This document shows, in pieces, positions 10,101 through 16,434 of a stretch of 48,932 nt of DNA. The DNA lies in assembly GCF_903828115.1 (NCBI RefSeq), contig NZ_CAIKKU010000575.1, positions 1 to 48,932 on the forward strand, in the 5' to 3' direction. Position numbers and translations under genes: made by a program. The notes under the pieces were generated by a model. It ran no database searches and was not told the DNA's origin. It was given only the letters and a program-made list of their open reading frames with translations. This DNA is from an uncultured Thiodictyon sp. (GTDB lineage Bacteria; Pseudomonadota; Gammaproteobacteria; Chromatiales; Chromatiaceae). Numbering within the stretch: position 1 is the first letter of the stretch; the number at the start of each line of letters is the position of its first letter.

Positions 10101-11661
10101 GGTTGGGGTTGGACAAGGACGGCGCAGTCACGTCAAACGGCAGCAGGCCGCTGGACTTGAGGCGCGGAAATACGTGCCAGGGTCTCTGGGGGTCGGATTT
10201 CGGCGGGGTGGGCAAGGGTCGCAACCGGTCAAGGTCCCGGCCGTGCGCGCGCCTCCAGCCCGGTTCGGCATCCGGCTCCATGACCCGCACCCAGGCAGCC
10301 GTGTAGCAGATATGACTGGCGAAATCGCGAAACCATTGGGTTCTCCCAAGCGCCCGCGTCAGTGCCGCAGAGTCAACATCGCTCAGGTGGGAATCGGCGG
10401 CATAGTGCTCCAAGGCCGGGATGACCAAGGGCATCAGCACCCGCTGGGCCAGGTGCTGATTCCAGGTTCGGCGCAGCAGTGAATCGTCAATCGATTCAGC
10501 ACCGAAGTCCTCTGGGGGAAGGTGCAGTTTTTCCAGCTCATGGGGCTTCTTGCGCCCGGCGTCAATGAAAAACTGCCCATGCAGAATCAGGGAATGGCCG
10601 GGATGGCCAGCGTCAATCTTAAGCCGCTCGCCGCCCTGCTCGACCGGTAGGAATACGGCCCAATGAAGGTCTGAACGGGTATCGAGCGCCGGAGCTGAGC
10701 AAAAAAGCACTGCCGCCTCCGGACTTGTCTTGTCGGGGGCTTGCTGTTCTTGTCGACGTTCGTCGCGATACCGGCTACGGGGCCATTCGCCGCGGGCCTT
10801 GAGCTTGGCAAAAGTCCCGTTCGGGTCCTGGTCCTCGGCACCCAGGCCCGCGAAGCGCAACGATTGACCCGAGTCACCGAACACCACCTTGCCGCTGCTG
10901 CGCTCGGCCATGCGCTCGCCGAGCAGGCGTTGGTCCGCCTCAAGCCCCAGCACGAAGGCGTTGCGTTCCCCGCGATGCTCGATCCCCTCCAGGTGTTTCA
11001 GAAGCGGCAGAATCTCCGCGAGGTCCAACGGCAGCCCGGGTTCGTCCAGAAAGTCCAGATCGGGGTGCGGGTCGTCGCCCGGGTAGTGCGGGCTGATGGG
11101 GATCTCATCACCCAAGGGGCTGCGCACATGCTCTTTGCGGCGCAGGGGTACCCACAGCAGGAACCAACTCTCAGCCTCTTCCCGCACGAGAGGCTTTGCC
11201 AGGGCCTCCAGCCGATCCCAGTCTCCGGCGTGAACTTGATCCCATTCCGGGTGGGGGTCCTGCCCGTCCTGCTTCCACGGGTTGAGTCCTCGTCGGTAGT
11301 CCGACTGACCATCCCAGGCAAGGTAGAAGATCGCCTCGCAGAGATGGAAGACGCTCTTCATCCCCAGCCCGAATTTGCCGATGGCCGACGCATCGCCGGC
11401 CTTGCTGTTGATACCGAAGGCGCACAGTGCCTGGGCGTCGCTGGGCTTGAACTCACCGTCGTTGAAGAACCAAAAACCAGGACCGTTCAGGAGTGGATGG
11501 GCGGCATCGGGGAAACCGGGGTGGTGGGCGAAGACGAAGGTCCGCGCCTTCGCGTCGTCCGCGTTCTGGATCAGTTCTTTGAGGATCGGGAAACCGTTGT
11601 CGTACCGATCCCGCAGGTTGTCGGCGATGAGATTGATGTAGTCGGTTGTGTATCCGTCCAT
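4171..11661 (-). CDS. Giant protein with two sacsin/Hsp90-type (GHKL) ATPase modules
   Basis: This 2496-residue protein starts at ATG 11661, preceded by AAGGAA. Residues 1-200 form a sacsin-like GHKL/HATPase module: the Mg/ATP helix is ELIQNADDAKA (Asn near 34) and the lid is GKFGLGMKSVFHL (near 99). A second module lies near 1555-1760, with FELFQNADDA (about 1573), DDAGLRLMHWGRPIN and GKFGLGFKSVLLA (about 1660). This matches the repeat logic of sacsin. The long stretches between and after show no recognised domain. A cluster C-x3-HC-x4-C near residue 2297 could bind metal. A linker before module two contains a GRDAGRDAG microrepeat encoded by a 12-bp tandem repeat (7092-7121). GHKL ATPases coupled to SF2/SNF2 helicases are known from bacterial restriction-like systems (work by Iyer and Aravind on MORC/MutL relatives). 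The same-strand toxin-antitoxin pair and SNF2 helicase follow. No nuclease domain is visible, so the effector mechanism is unknown. Confidence 0.85.
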   Translation of the reverse strand: MDGYTTDYINLIADNLRDRYDNGFPILKELIQNADDAKARTFVFAHHPGFPDAAHPLLNGPGFWFFNDGEFKPSDAQALCAFGINSKAGDASAIGKFGLGMKSVFHLCEAIFYLAWDGQSDYRRGLNPWKQDGQDPHPEWDQVHAGDWDRLEALAKPLVREEAESWFLLWVPLRRKEHVRSPLGDEIPISPHYPGDDPHPDLDFLDEPGLPLDLAEILPLLKHLEGIEHRGERNAFVLGLEADQRLLGERMAERSSGKVVFGDSGQSLRFAGLGAEDQDPNGTFAKLKARGEWPRSRYRDERRQEQQAPDKTSPEAAVLFCSAPALDTRSDLHWAVFLPVEQGGERLKIDAGHPGHSLILHGQFFIDAGRKKPHELEKLHLPPEDFGAESIDDSLLRRTWNQHLAQRVLMPLVIPALEHYAADSHLSDVDSAALTRALGRTQWFRDFASHICYTAAWVRVMEPDAEPGWRRAHGRDLDRLRPLPTPPKSDPQRPWHVFPRLKSSGLLPFDVTAPSLSNPNRSSQWKETEVDDLLSEVTGLFTDGPRIDYLADFLASCAGPVLNTGPLQQRLIALLRTGLIAASRDGRRQHAEKSRRVIGFVEPTRRLMLAAELPEPVLRGLWGIDSPILLIPRGLEPELVSTPETSEGAWAAWLRVLDRHLAMDDAEADQQAVLDVVADLIRRLSADTRGRFLRVHKDLRIIAIRDARTGRNRAVSGAEIRAVREAGTLFGFAQGTQDRERLGLTPLLAAVLPDSRIWLVRADRYRDLFPNEAPLPAAGDKRSCLAAIGRDDSGRLGSLKDRREFLKEANDPGTDQLARQGLRFLLHGCADHRRADGQPLWFPGHNQHPVWAKLWGRIHTVDRWSLVPSELAETVPQSGWSMLDVREIGALNLLGELARPGAGIPVPTDFDPAEREEILSKIEDQGLWQRLPLHTTVTGEPVSALNERVYLAPEGGAADDPLTREATLIARSLNRTVANQQRDWLKPLNHRAIIELGLSALDQSVHWRAVLDALSKLATEPDPDLEERLSRSAWLPMADGRPVKPQDVIELPGGMADQARRLVAEHRAAHGPYYAVASDLDPALTGHPAWSDRGRGLCASGEIGLKQLGLLLADLEEYRIGPWRNAPEDGEIALLSDCSHLPGWQLLKLAQAPSEGFDGQTAWLALRDGLAQPLKSERLFDVLDWLSRATTDWSIRKGVFDRCLGWLMETPGFARLSLRDLRLASADRRWQPADRLCAGAHGIDSACLVDSRQAEILVSVIRRADTGPAEADGMATQATRTDFDAALRTSKETLAAYFKPWEGGWVPEPMIGLVLGVLGYRELASVYLHARPLDLLFSEVPWVDPGGDSMHRNWMHGFSRDQLMEKIQVAVRVLSGDCTEVPNLLGDWINVPIAQEAKSLLVGGIQWMGGYRALLQLRRVDPGALGEAQLGLLLRAMAETLYAGLYNQPPSDFQVLWQDLSRSDQVQVRVARRLILDHALLYLRQFPTDQSNLKTALARCDDWRHRVAEVEDKGRDAGRDAGREWQGQRRSVEDLTRLIDQDQTIAAAILAGVCAKLKQYQYDQGSIPFELFQNADDAAVELGQMEAHPGGGCTIPPGARRVVVESDDAGLRLMHWGRPINARGPAGFNGEARGFGRDLEKMLILSASDKQPGQGVTGKFGLGFKSVLLACERPRILSGRLAFEVIAGILPEPWADTAAARGALNRQAPPELRGRGTLIELPGIDQGARGRILDRFRALAGVLCIFARAVRKIDLFDCSSRQPFDWEPTEIAPGVEQGRLRLRDGGPDGWGAQTEALCLRTDPGAVLLALGPGGFRLLPKDTPSLWVTAPLRETDGLGFACTAPFDLDAGRARLAGDSQHNLGVAQRLGAAVGELLGTLFDRGRSDWPGLRRDLGLAEDLEPHDLWQSLWTCLTEHWRNRQDGAASLTKALGLFLLKRLSARPKAVPNGLAAPLRALVDLCEARYQLDKSLASPRAIATLSAWERFAVRYPRQHVVSEAIGRILREGDMARPANLGLSALVALIDPAEVTPEDALALGGLHLLPEDDRGWRDDDLKRRLRALRFRTAADTWVESARLVSGGGQGIEKDETLRHAFAPPARRLHPSYWLGGDGAEAKVAFFILVREGLQADAPALAGWALAADTPELRRAALVYLSDGDLGQRVAEQVKTQAWLPDALHDQALVAGLNSTQMERLRGRLASASQLQQIWQPPIPPRPLPPTLDLGTALTRIADWWKTARVQEEPKYRQDLFPPGDLDLGLDEEGRIRDRPGWFTLFAIAAFQTIPRTQGRQHLGFLRKCKATHCQGEDCAGETWWQVFSERDPTQYPEKWMGIIEQYAEAQHDDEEWTQWIGQFPKLYRLRRWIDDYVDLFLSIDRFNAPFPLDLLLAPKVNPHFQGGGIEAPPLTRTLRVGGPLVIRELLQRGVITNPLAVPHAYAPIQRIRDWFAEFDELVETSKGIHDLLCKHLGEAATFDSAYDIPLRLVTGDEDLQRRLFSP

Positions 11662-11829
11662 GTTCCTTGCCCGGTAGTTTGACGACCCAGCGCGCGTTCA
11701 CCCCTAGTCTACCCGTTATTGACTCGACTCGACTCGTGTGCCCGTTCTCAAAACGCGGATCTCGGACTTGATCTGCCGTTCGCTCGCAGGATTGCTGGGA
11801 AGGGTCCGGACTGGCGCTACGGACTCGAG
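11662..11829. other. Gap between trmL and the giant ATPase gene
   Basis: This 168-bp stretch must hold the promoter of the giant ATPase gene. It contains the tandem GACTC run GACTCGACTCGACTCG at about 11723-11738. The minus strand has a candidate TAGACT -10 but no convincing -35. No gene is seen. Confidence 0.4.
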
Positions 11830-12306
11830 TCAGGTTTCCGGCTCAAAGGCCCCACAGAACCCGTGCTGCCGCCACGCCTCGAAGAGGACCACCGCCGCCG
11901 CGTTCGACAGGTTCAGGCTGCGGTTGCCGGGCTGCATGGGCAACCGCAGACGCCGCTCGGCGGGCAGGGCCTCGAGCAGGTCAGGCGGCAGGCCGCGGGT
12001 CTCGGGCCCCAGCAGAAAGCAGTCTCCCGCCCGGTAGGCCGGTGCGTCATGGCGGACCCGGCCATGGGTGCTGAGGGCGAAGACCCGGGATTGGGGCAGG
12101 CCGGCGAGGCAGTCGGGCAGGCACGCGTGCACCCGCACGTCGGCCCATTCGCGGTAGTCGAGCCCGGCGCGCCGCAGGCGCCGGTCGTCCAGGCTGAAGC
12201 CAAGGGGCTCGATCAGGTGCAGGGTCGCGCCGACGTTGGCGCACAGGCGCATGACATTGCCGGTGTTCGGCGGGATTTCCGGTTGGTAAAGAATGAGATG
12301 GAACAT
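11830..12306 (-). CDS. trmL: tRNA (cytidine/uridine-34 2'-O)-methyltransferase TrmL
   Basis: This 158-residue SPOUT methyltransferase uses S-adenosylmethionine to 2'-O-methylate the wobble base of tRNA-Leu isoacceptors. The whole protein matches the family in length and order: LYQPEIPPNTGNVMRLCA at the N-terminus, PLGFSLDDRRLRRAGLDY, then LGPETRGLP and the knot signature NRSLNLSNAAAVVLFEAW. It should act as a homodimer in the cytoplasm. The start is ATG 12306. It is transcribed away from the promoter of the small gene at 12481. It is probably an ancestral neighbour of the gpsA remnant at 413-631, now separated from it by the ATPase/helicase block. Confidence 0.94.
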   Translation of the reverse strand: MFHLILYQPEIPPNTGNVMRLCANVGATLHLIEPLGFSLDDRRLRRAGLDYREWADVRVHACLPDCLAGLPQSRVFALSTHGRVRHDAPAYRAGDCFLLGPETRGLPPDLLEALPAERRLRLPMQPGNRSLNLSNAAAVVLFEAWRQHGFCGAFEPET

Positions 12307-12385
12307 TTTCAGTCAGGTACGGCGGGGCCTCGGGACGCCCTCCCGGGCAGGGAGGTCCGGGTGGTAGAGGGGGTCGGGTGCCGGG

Positions 12386-12440
12386 TTGACCAGGGCTCGG
12401 ATCTGCATGGTATATTAAGACTTCCGAATTTACTAAATTC
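12386..12440 (+). promoter_or_regulatory. Sigma70-type promoter with overlapping palindrome (candidate operator)
   Basis: TTGACC (12386-12391) and TATATT (12411-12416) form a -35/-10 pair with a rather long 19-bp spacer, about 65 bp before the start of the small gene at 12481. Directly downstream, over the expected transcription start, lies GAATTT-ACT-AAATTC (12426-12440), a perfect 6-bp-arm palindrome standing out in GC-rich DNA. Its position fits a repressor operator. No regulator can be named. Confidence 0.5.
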
Positions 12441-12480
12441 GCCGACCACTTTCGACCCACACCCCCTGGGGGAGACGTTC

Positions 12481-12705
12481 ATGAGCGACCTTGATGCGTT
12501 GAAGACCGAGAAACAGGCACTGATCGACAAGATGCTCGCGATGCAACAGCGGTTCATCGCGTACGAGCATCAGCATGGCGTCGGCGGCAAGGACTACTGG
12601 GGCACGGGCGGGGGACCGCTGGCGGGCTATCCGCAGGAATATATGGCGATGGCCAACCGCGTGGTGGACCTGGCGCATCAGATCGTCGGCTCGTCGCGCA
12701 TTTGA
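12481..12705 (+). CDS. Small conserved-looking unknown protein, 74 residues
   Basis: This gene encodes a soluble, helical 74-residue protein starting at ATG 12481. An N-terminal amphipathic helix (LDALKTEKQALIDKMLAMQ) leads into FIAYEHQHGVGGKDYW and GYPQEYMAMANRVVDLAHQI. There is no signal peptide, transmembrane segment or cysteine. Upstream are a plausible promoter and an operator-like palindrome, and downstream a hairpin separates it from the convergent 131-residue gene. GGGGGAG ahead of the start is a good ribosome-binding site. I do not recognise a family. The coding character, dedicated promoter and terminator make it a real, separately regulated gene. Confidence 0.75.
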   Translation: MSDLDALKTEKQALIDKMLAMQQRFIAYEHQHGVGGKDYWGTGGGPLAGYPQEYMAMANRVVDLAHQIVGSSRI

Positions 12706-12732
12706 CGCGGTAGGCGTTGCCCCCACCCACCC

Positions 12733-12753
12733 GGCTCCCACAAGGGGGGAGCC
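12733..12753. terminator. Hairpin between convergent genes, possible bidirectional terminator
   Basis: GGCTCCC (12733-12739) pairs with GGGAGCC (12747-12753) around a 7-nt loop. It lies between the convergent genes ending at 12705 and 12793, and a second, weaker CCCGC/GCGGG hairpin follows. There is no strong T-tract, so this is a tentative call. Confidence 0.4.
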
Positions 12754-12792
12754 AGAGGATCGGCGAAAAACCCGCAGGACCCCGCGGGCCGC

Positions 12793-13188
12793 TCAGGCCC
12801 GCAGATGTTCGATGTACTTCGGCACACCCTCCAACTCCAGTCGCACGGCACCCGCCTCGACCACCAACGGCTGGTCCTGCCCCTCGAGCAGCAGCAGGCA
12901 GCGGATCCGGCCCCGGCTCGAGAACGGAATCGGGATCATGTCCCGATAGCTGTAGATGTTCTCATCGATCTCACCCCCGGCACAGTGGCAGGGACCGGGA
13001 GGCACCCCGGAGTGGGCCGCCACGCCCTCCAGAACGAGTGTGCCGGCCTGCCACCAACGGGTGCGCTCCGCTGAACCGGTCATCCGCTTGATGATCAGGG
13101 CGCGCGAAAATACGATGCCGATTGCGGACTCGGCCTCGGTAATCGAGGCGATCTGTGAGCCCTTGAGGTCGATGTGGCTGTGGTCCAT
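12793..13188 (-). CDS. Unknown cytoplasmic protein, 131 residues
   Basis: The start is ATG 13188 with AGGAC upstream. The protein opens with MDHSHIDLKGSQIASITEAESAIGI and appears mostly beta-stranded (RALIIKRMTG, TLVLEGV, RCLLLLEGQDQPLVVEAGAVRLELEG). In the middle is a short PCHCAGGEIDENIYSYRD segment whose two Cys and one His could bind metal. There is no signal peptide or membrane segment. The end, KYIEHLRA, is charged. I recognise no family. It is transcribed in the same direction as ntrC, which ends to its right at 13252, but it lies downstream of ntrC with a 63-bp gap and could be the last gene of that operon. Confidence 0.72.
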   Translation of the reverse strand: MDHSHIDLKGSQIASITEAESAIGIVFSRALIIKRMTGSAERTRWWQAGTLVLEGVAAHSGVPPGPCHCAGGEIDENIYSYRDMIPIPFSSRGRIRCLLLLEGQDQPLVVEAGAVRLELEGVPKYIEHLRA

Positions 13189-13251
13189 GGGAGAGTCCTG
13201 GGGCGTTCGGGATGGTCCGGGAAGGGCAATCGATGCGTAGCGGCAGTCCGG

Positions 13252-14670
13252 TCAGCCGTCCTGCGGATCACTGCCGAGATCGAGCTGAAGCTCTTTGATC
13301 TTGCGAGTTAGGGTATTGCGGCCCCAGCCCAGGAGCCGGGCGGCATCCTGACGCCGCCCGCCGGTGTGCTCCAGGGCCGTTTGAATCAGGATGGTCTCGA
13401 AGGCGGGCATGGCCTGGTCGAGCAGGGCGCTCTCGCCGCGCTTGAGACTCTGGCGCGCCCAGCGCCGGAATACCGCCTCCCAGGATTCGTCCCGATCGCC
13501 CTCCGGTTTTACCGCGTTCAACTCGGGCGGCAGGTCTTCCGCATGGACCTCCTTACTGGATGCCATGACGGTGAGCCAGCGCGCCGTATTCTCGAGCTGG
13601 CGGACATTGCCCGGCCAATCCAGGCGCTGGAGCTGGTCGACCGCGGTGGGCAGCAGCAGCTTGACCTCGCAGCCGAGCTCGCGAGCGGCCTGGACGAGGA
13701 AATGGCGCATCAGCAGTGGAATATCCTCGCGCCGATCGCGCAGGGCCGGCAGGTGGATGCGAATGACGTTCAGGCGGTGATACAGGTCCTCCCGGAAGCG
13801 CCCCTGGCGCGCCAATTCATCCAGATTCTGATGGGTCGCGGCGATGATCCGCACATCCACCCGAATCGGTGCCGTGCCCCCCACGCGATAGAATTCGCCA
13901 TCGGACAGGACCCGCAGCAGGCGCGTCTGGAGTTCCGCGGGCATATCGCCGATCTCGTCGAGAAAGAGGGTGCCGCGGTCGGCCTGCTCGAAGCGCCCCT
14001 CACGCCTGGCCTGGGCCCCGGTGAAGGCGCCGCGTTCATGTCCAAAGAGCTCGGATTCCAACAGGTCGCGGGGAATCGCGGCCATGTTCAGGGCGATGAA
14101 AGGGCGTTCACTGCGCGGGCTGTGGCGGTGCAGGGCGCGGGCGACCAGTTCTTTGCCGGTTCCGGACTCGCCATTGATCAGGACGGTGATGTTGGAGCGC
14201 GCCAGCCGGCCGATGGCGCGAAAGACCTCCTGCATCGACGGGGCCTCACCGATGATCTCGGGGCGATCGAGCTCGGGCAGGTCTTCCTGGACATCGCTGC
14301 GCACCCGGCGGCAGGCCCTGGTGACCTGGGAGACGGCCTCGTCGATATCGAAGGGCTTGGGGAGGTATTCAAAGGCCCCGCCGTGAAAGGCCGAGACGGC
14401 GCTGTCGAGATCCGAATGGGCGGTCATGATGATGACCGGCAGGCCCTGATAACGAGCGGTAATCTGGCGCAGCAGGTCCAGCCCATCAATCCCGGGCATC
14501 CGGATATCCGACAGGATGGCGTCCGGGCGCTCCCGTTCCAGGGCCTCCATGATGCCGACCCCGTTGGAGAAGCAGGTCACATGCATCTCGGCCTTGCGCA
14601 GTGCCCGCTCCAGGACCCAGCGGATCGATCGGTCGTCGTCGATCACCCACACCCTGGGCTCTTTAGTCAT
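13252..14670 (-). CDS. ntrC: Nitrogen regulator NtrC (NR-I), sigma54 activator
   Basis: This 472-residue response regulator drives sigma54 promoters such as glnA when phosphorylated by NtrB under nitrogen limitation. The receiver domain (1-120) has the acidic pocket at Asp11-13, phospho-acceptor Asp55 (AILSDIRMPG) and Lys105 (YLPKPFD). The central AAA+ domain has Walker A GESGTGKE, the sigma54-contact loop GAFTGA and FLDEIGDMP. The C-terminal Fis-like helix-turn-helix is GGRRQDAARLLGWGRNTLTRKI. Length and domain order are those of typical enterobacterial NtrC. The start (ATG 14670) overlaps the end of ntrB by 8 nt, indicating coupled translation. All catalytic residues are present. Confidence 0.97.
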   Translation of the reverse strand: MTKEPRVWVIDDDRSIRWVLERALRKAEMHVTCFSNGVGIMEALERERPDAILSDIRMPGIDGLDLLRQITARYQGLPVIIMTAHSDLDSAVSAFHGGAFEYLPKPFDIDEAVSQVTRACRRVRSDVQEDLPELDRPEIIGEAPSMQEVFRAIGRLARSNITVLINGESGTGKELVARALHRHSPRSERPFIALNMAAIPRDLLESELFGHERGAFTGAQARREGRFEQADRGTLFLDEIGDMPAELQTRLLRVLSDGEFYRVGGTAPIRVDVRIIAATHQNLDELARQGRFREDLYHRLNVIRIHLPALRDRREDIPLLMRHFLVQAARELGCEVKLLLPTAVDQLQRLDWPGNVRQLENTARWLTVMASSKEVHAEDLPPELNAVKPEGDRDESWEAVFRRWARQSLKRGESALLDQAMPAFETILIQTALEHTGGRRQDAARLLGWGRNTLTRKIKELQLDLGSDPQDG

Positions 14671-15730
14671 GTTCGGACTCCAACGGCAAATAGACGAAAA
14701 ACCGCGTTTCGCCGGGACGGCTCTCGCATTCGATCAGCCCGCCATGCTGATTGATGAGTTCCTGGGCGATCGCTAGTCCCAGTCCGGTACCGCTGGGGTT
14801 CCCGGAGACCATCGGGAAGAAGATCTGGTCCTTGAGTTCATCCGGTATCCCAGGCCCGTCATCGCTGACCTCCGCGAGCAATACCAGGCGGTGGCGCCGG
14901 TTGCCGATGGTGAATTGGCGCAGCACGCGGGTGCGAAAACCGAGGGTCCCGACCTTGCCGGCCGCGGCGGCGGCATTGCGCGCGATATTCAGCAAGGCCT
15001 GAATCAGACGGTCCTGGTCGGCGGTAAATTCGGGGATGCTCGGGTCATAGTCGCGCTGTACTGCGGGTCCCGACGGGTTTTCCGCCAGGATCAGTCCGCG
15101 TACATGCTCGAGCACGGTATGGATGTTCACCTTGACGCGGATCGGCATCCGGTTCGGCCCAATCATGCGGTTCATCAGGGCCTGCAGCCGATCGGCCTCT
15201 TCGATGATGATGCGGGTGTATTCACGCAATCCCGGGTCGGGGAGTTCCCGCTCCAGGAGCTGCGCAGCCCCGCGCAGACCACCCAGTGGATTCTTGATCT
15301 CGTGGGCGAGACCCTTGATGAGGGCCTGCGTAGCCTGATGCTGAGACAGCAGGTGCTCTTCGCGGCTGATGCGCAGTTGCCGATCCACCTGGTGGATCTC
15401 GACCAGCAACTCGGCCTCTGCATCAAAATGGTGCAGGGGTAACACGGTACAGTTCACCGTGATGGTGCGCCCGTCCAGGAGGGTGACATTGAGTTCACGC
15501 TCGGTGAAGGGCTGCCGCGAGCGCAAGGCCTCTTTGAGGCGGTGCTCAACCTTGGTGTCCGGACAGGGCAGCACATGGACCGCGTGCAGACCGACCACAT
15601 GGCGAGCGCTGAACTGAAAGAGCATCTCGGCCGCCGGGTTCAAGTACCGCAGGCACAGGTCGGCGCCGAAAAGCATCACCGCGGTGTTTAAATGATCCAG
15701 AACCGTCTGTTCAAGCGGCGATGTGGCCAC
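14663..15730 (-). CDS. ntrB: Nitrogen sensor kinase/phosphatase NtrB (NR-II)
   Basis: This soluble histidine kinase phosphorylates NtrC and, with PII-UMP state as signal, dephosphorylates it. From the GTG at 15730 (AGGA upstream) it is 355 residues, close to the family norm of about 350; the open frame continues further but that part is arginine-rich and not NtrB-like. A PAS domain occupies about 8-110. The phospho-acceptor is His143 in KGLAHEIKNPLGG, followed by the N box (LLNIARNA), G1 (SDDGPGIP) and G2 (GTGLGLAIA). It overlaps ntrC by 8 nt and follows the DUF4124 gene by 100 bp. It should act in the cytoplasm as a dimer. Confidence 0.95.
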   Translation of the reverse strand: MATSPLEQTVLDHLNTAVMLFGADLCLRYLNPAAEMLFQFSARHVVGLHAVHVLPCPDTKVEHRLKEALRSRQPFTERELNVTLLDGRTITVNCTVLPLHHFDAEAELLVEIHQVDRQLRISREEHLLSQHQATQALIKGLAHEIKNPLGGLRGAAQLLERELPDPGLREYTRIIIEEADRLQALMNRMIGPNRMPIRVKVNIHTVLEHVRGLILAENPSGPAVQRDYDPSIPEFTADQDRLIQALLNIARNAAAAAGKVGTLGFRTRVLRQFTIGNRRHRLVLLAEVSDDGPGIPDELKDQIFFPMVSGNPSGTGLGLAIAQELINQHGGLIECESRPGETRFFVYLPLESEHD

Positions 15731-15830
15731 GTTACTGATATTCCTGTCGGGTGTCTGAGGCCGTGCACACCCATCCCGGTGGATGGCGTTATAAGGTCGT
15801 GCCAAGCGATGCGCAGTCCACCAGCGGCGG

Positions 15831-16340
15831 CTAAGGCAGCACGCCCGGCGGGATAGGCTTACGTAGATGGAAGATGACGATCGAGGTGCCGGCAATGACC
15901 GCACCCTGGGGGTCGCGGATCTGGGCATAGGCCCGGTGGCTGCCGAAGTTGAGCCCCTGAAGGTTAAGTTGCGTACCCGCCGACTTCTCCACAGGGATGG
16001 CGACGTCGTCCAGGACCAACTCGATCTTGTGTCCTTCCATCAAGGGTGGGTCCAGCAGCAGGCTGACCGCCACCGTGTCCTCAGGCTGCCGCAGGGTCTT
16101 GTTGGTTTCCGGAGACAGGATCTCGAACGCTGAATAGGGTCCCGGTTTCGGCGCAGCCCCCGGAGGGGATACCGTCGAGTCGGCGGCGGCCGGCTTGGGC
16201 AACTTGAGCCCGATGGCCTGGGAGTCCGGCTCGCGGCGGTCGGAAAACTGAGTACGACCATCGGCGTCGACCCATTTAAAGACCTGCGCGGACGCGCCGA
16301 TCGACATGAAGAAGATGAAAACCGGCAGTATCCTGATCAT
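15831..16340 (-). CDS. DUF4124 domain protein, exported
   Basis: The protein is 169 residues from ATG 16340; the longer open frame upstream has no signal peptide, whereas this start gives a textbook one (MIRILPVFIFFMSIGASAQ, cleavage after ASA). The mature part begins VFKWVDADGRTQFSDR, the DUF4124 signature seen in many gammaproteobacterial envelope proteins. A proline-rich linker follows (about 55-75), then a beta-rich domain (FEILSPETNKTLRQPEDTVAV ... IVIFHLRKPI) resembling an Ig-like fold. Its role is unknown. Its place between glnA and ntrB is recurrent in related genomes as far as I recall, so it is probably cotranscribed with them, although the product is periplasmic. Confidence 0.85.
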   Translation of the reverse strand: MIRILPVFIFFMSIGASAQVFKWVDADGRTQFSDRREPDSQAIGLKLPKPAAADSTVSPPGAAPKPGPYSAFEILSPETNKTLRQPEDTVAVSLLLDPPLMEGHKIELVLDDVAIPVEKSAGTQLNLQGLNFGSHRAYAQIRDPQGAVIAGTSIVIFHLRKPIPPGVLP

Positions 16341-16381
16341 CGCCACAGGATAGTCGAGTCGGGCCTCTGACTCAACGTGGC

Positions 16382-16407
16382 GGCGGCACCCCGTGCGGGG
16401 CACCGCC
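16382..16407. terminator. Hairpin between glnA and the DUF4124 gene (attenuator-like)
   Basis: GGCGG (16382-16386) pairs with CCGCC (16103 offset: 16403-16407) and CCCCG (16389-16393) with CGGGG (16396-16400), separated by a 2x2 internal mismatch. It lies in the 94-bp glnA-DUF4124 gap. E. coli has a terminator between glnA and glnL that lets glnA outrun the regulators, and this hairpin could do the same. There is no T-tract. Confidence 0.4.
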
Positions 16408-16434
16408 GACGCGCCGGGCCGAGGCCCCGAGGTT

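Noticed and set aside
13366-14754. 462-codon plus-strand frame
   Set aside because: Antisense to ntrC.
15788-15806. TTGGCACGACCTTATAAC on the minus strand as a sigma54 promoter for ntrBC
   Set aside because: The -24 half (TGGCACG) is good, but the -12 half is TTATA/TATAA instead of TTGC. It may be a coincidence or a sigma70 -10.
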